A stretch of DNA of 20,999 nt. Source: Mnemiopsis leidyi (taxonomy: Eukaryota; Ctenophora; Tentaculata; Lobata; Bolinopsidae). A program made the position numbers and the translations under genes. A model generated the notes under the pieces. It made no database searches. It had not been told where the DNA came from and saw nothing but the letters and a program-made list of their open reading frames with translations. The DNA lies in the NCBI GenBank assembly GCA_000226015.1, contig JH153515.1, forward strand, positions 75,425 to 96,423, read 5' to 3'. Below, in pieces: positions 17,901 to 20,999 of the stretch. The number at the start of each line of letters is the position of its first letter. The first letter of the stretch is position 1.

Positions 17901-18612
17901 CCAGAAAAGACACTTAACCGAAAATTTTTAACCTCGATAACCTTGATAATATTCTCGATCGATTTCTCGTTCAATCTTTGCCCGGGTTAAATAAAAATAA
18001 AAAAAGTTGCCACGCCTTAGTATGACAACATGAAGTGTGGTATACGACCATCCCCCCCCCCCAGACAAGGTAGATTTCATCATGTTTTGTGGCTACGGCT
18101 ATGTTAAAATTCGCTCCGACCCCTCTAATGGCCCTTTAAAGCCTTAAAGGTCCTTAATAAAGGCCAAAAAGTCTCCAAATCGGGGGACGAATTGGAGTCC
18201 AAACGGACAGAGATAGAGTTATAAAAATGTTAGGTATTGTACATTTTAGCTGGTTCTGTGACATAGGCTATATGAAAAGGCCATAAAAATGAAAATTTTC
18301 AACTTTAAGTAGAAGAAAAGTTAGACCAGTATTTTGACGTAAAATTTGATGAGGAATCCGAATTTGATAGTTTCAAATCCAAAAAATGATCACCTGATCC
18401 CTTAAGTGACCCTTTATAAGGCCCACAATGATAATTTTTAACTTTGAGCTAGGAAAAAGTTAGGCCAGTATTTTGACGTAAATTAATTTGACGAGGATTC
18501 CGAATTTTATAATTATAGTCTCGAATCCGAAAAATCATCACACCTATAGCCGAAAAATGAAAATTTTCAACTTTAAATTACAAGAAACCTAAAAACCACG
18601 TGTCTTCTCTGG
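17901..18612. mobile_element. Candidate short inverted-repeat element with internal repeats
   Basis: CCAGAAAAGACAC at 17901–17913 matches the reverse complement of GTGTCTTCTCTGG at 18600–18612 in 12 of 13 bases. Between them lie an 11-base C run (18052–18062) and an imperfect tandem array starting at about 18285, 18428 and 18546; each unit begins ATGAAAATTTTCAACTTTAA or similar, and the first two share AGTATTTTGACGTAAA. No transposase ORF is present. The internal tandem array is certain; the element boundaries are tentative. Confidence 0.35.
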
Positions 18613-20749
18613 CTGGAGGCACGCTTTGCGTTTTGCGACTGATATCATTATCATTACTTGTGCTCGTTTCTCCATTCCAATAAAACGTAAAAGCAGGAGT
18701 AAGAACTAAGAGTACGAGTAAGGTCTCAAATGCTAAAATCTTTCGCTATGAATAGGATAATAGAAATGAAGGCGTCAAATGAATTTATTTTACGTTAGAT
18801 TCTATCCCATATTTGATTATCATATATAGTTTCATGAGACTTCATGTACATGTAAATCCAGATCCAGAGTTCATTACTCAAGTGAACAGTTACTCATGTG
18901 ACCTTAAACTAGACTATCAAATATTTATGCCATCACTGCTCTCATTAGAAATTAGAAAACAAAAATTGAGGTTGTAACATAAAGCTCACACATTTACATG
19001 ATTATAAACTAGAGCTGGTTTTTATATGCACCAGGTTACATGTTCTAGTGCTCATATTCTGTAAGTGTAAGAAAATCAAGAATTATAACCTTTTTATTGT
19101 GCGCCACCATCAGCCACCTTTTGTGAGTTTCGACATTCAATTTTTATTGAGCTTTAAATTATTATAGTGGTAATCAAATTGATGTGTTTATTAGTGTAAT
19201 GTTAACTACTGATCCTACACGAGCTGTACTTCATTACGATTTTAGACTTGGAGTTTGACTTAAAAAAATTCAACAGAAATCTAACTAAGCGTATGTTTGG
19301 GAGTGATTCAATTTAATTTCAATCGTATTCGAATATCCGATGGCAATAGTCAGATAGCAGTCATCATCCATTCGCTGCTATTTTAAGCTTGAACTTCAAA
19401 CTATTAAGTGTATTTTCACTTCAGCGACTCATAAGCCAGGTTATAATTACATGTTTACGACCAGTACTTATAGTTATAGCACACGTTATGTCGATATTTC
19501 ATCGTATTCTCTATCATTTGTTTAATTTCAGATTTATTAATGAAACCAATATCAATATGCGGCATCACGTGGAAATATAAGTATAGCATGACTTTACAAC
19601 AATCAAGTCATAGAATTGTACAACGAATATCAAATGAAACTTATATGCGGTGTGATCCGTATCTTTAGGTCGTAAAAAATCTAAGCAAATCTAATAAAAA
19701 CTGGTCAAATTTAGACTGAAAATACAGTTCATTTAGAACTCTTTTTACAGAATTTCATCCTGGCTTTTTAAATTTTATGAAGTTTCGTTAACATTATACC
19801 AACATTTTTTACGTTTCTTACCACTTGAAAAGTTGAAAGAATATAGACAGTTTATGGTACTCAGTACTCAGTATGTTATATTAGTACTAACTTAGTAGTA
19901 AGTATAAAAATGATTTTTTATGAATATTATCTACCGATAGAGGAATCTATAAAGCTGACAGAAGTAACAGAAGTAAGTATATTAACATGTACATTGTAGT
20001 TGTGTAATATGTACCATTGGATAGTCTTACAGACTTATTGTTTGCAGATTACTAACTAAGTTGAATTAATTGATGTTGACACTGATATTGAACATTACCA
20101 TTCAACAATAGTGTGAACATTGTCTTAACAAAATAACAAATATCACGAAATTACAAAATTACAGCATGGTATTAACTATTATAGTCACACTTAGGGCTCC
20201 CCTCTTTACCATTTACGCACCACGCACGAGACCAAGCTCTTTGTCCGGTTAACTTTAAATGTTTAATCGTTCTTTTATTGTTAGTCACAATCACATTGAG
20301 GTATGTTTAAGTTTATGAGCTTTCTATTGGAAGCGCACTGAATCAGTCAGCAAGAACTTCAACGTAGTACGTACAGCTTTTTTGGTTAATCTAATCAAAT
20401 TCAGTTCAATAGTTCATTATCAGTAGTAAGCCTAGTACTAGTAGTACCAGTAGTTTAGTGAGCAGTGAATGTAATTAATATGTTTAACCTACCCCATTTG
20501 AGTATATTGAATGAGGTAGCCCTTACAGTTCCTATACAATACGAAGCATGGATCATTTTAACAGTGATATATCGTGTACTTAGAACAATGACCTTCGTTG
20601 TCTGTGAAGAATGAGGCTACCTTACTTATAAATAAAAGTAATACTATTTTGCTATTTCTTGTTGTTCATTGTTGTTCCCTTACTCGTTACATGTTTAGTC
20701 TGTTATATTTAATATCATACAAGTATCCCTGCCATGTTTGGGGTCGTTC
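18613..20749. other. AT-rich stretch without a recognised gene
   Basis: No open frame with an ATG and plausible protein character, no RNA gene and no clear repeat apart from short AGTACT-rich patches near 19860–19895 and 20430–20450. Confidence 0.45.
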
Positions 20750-20999
20750 ACATATGACGTCATCACCTAGGGGGGGAAGGGGGGTTTCCAAATGATGATA
20801 ATTGATGACGAGGGGGGAGCTGGGGTTTGGCCAATGATGATGTCGTCAAAAATTTTTAGGATTTATAGGATTTTTTTGAAAATTTTTGATATCTTTTGAA
20901 AATTTTTGATATCTTTTGAAAATTTTTATCAGAATTTTACAAAATCAGAAGGAAAATTTTCAAGTAAAAATTTTGATTAAGAAATCTGGTGAAATACTG
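20750..20999. repeat. G-run and 20-bp A/T tandem repeat, likely element end
   Basis: TGACGTCATCAC (from 20756) is followed by long G runs (about 20770–20820) and a partly mirrored GATGATGTCGTCA (about 20836–20848). Then TTTTGAAAATTTTTGATATC repeats at 20874–20893 and 20894–20913, with a partial third copy. This patchwork looks like part of a dispersed repeat running off the right edge. The four G tracts could form a quadruplex. Confidence 0.6.

Overview
This window is animal genomic DNA. It is AT-rich and intron-rich, with GT–AG introns, poly(A) signals, a tRNA-derived SINE and many short tandem repeats. There are no bacterial operons or ribosome-binding sites. The gene content (a PIM-type kinase, a CYP4-like P450, a DM/DMA-domain DMRT factor and small secreted proteins) suits an early-branching or other invertebrate animal. 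A cnidarian is my best guess, but the sequence does not prove it. Every gene I can support lies on the minus strand.

Layout from left to right. 1–272: two diverged copies of a ~105-bp repeat. 628–1452: an intronless PIM-like Ser/Thr kinase, with a TATA box and CCAAT boxes to its right and poly(A) signals to its left. 1985–4673: seven exons of a CYP4-like cytochrome P450, breaking off at the start of the I-helix motif; the haem-binding half is not in the window. 4864–5870: a large imperfect foldback array of AAGAACCGCTT-type units, split by a tRNA-derived SINE (5365–5730). 5920–8108: weak exon-like ORFs and a perfect 79-bp inverted repeat. 8144–10317: AT-rich DNA without recognisable genes, apart from one small hairpin.

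10318–11685: a CRE/E-box/TATA cluster, a 21-bp minisatellite, and a four-exon gene for a small secreted acidic protein. 11686–13084: mostly noncoding, with a TC microsatellite and weak exon-like stretches. 13085–13471: a single-exon secreted CX3C-repeat protein ending in KEEL, with three 25-bp repeats directly upstream of its ATG. 13913–15312: a four-exon DMRT gene in which both the DM zinc-binding module and the DMA domain are split by introns; one intron carries an 8-bp satellite sharing its core with the 10.5-kb minisatellite. 15313–20999: largely noncoding, holding a CACATGTG repeat cluster, a candidate terminal-inverted-repeat element and a G-rich/T-rich repeat end.

The genes do not form an obvious pathway. 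The DMRT gene is a transcription regulator, PIM a cytoplasmic signalling kinase, the P450 a membrane mono-oxygenase, and the two small genes appear to enter the secretory route. Exon models were built by hand from reading frame, splice consensus and matching intron phase; no database search was possible.
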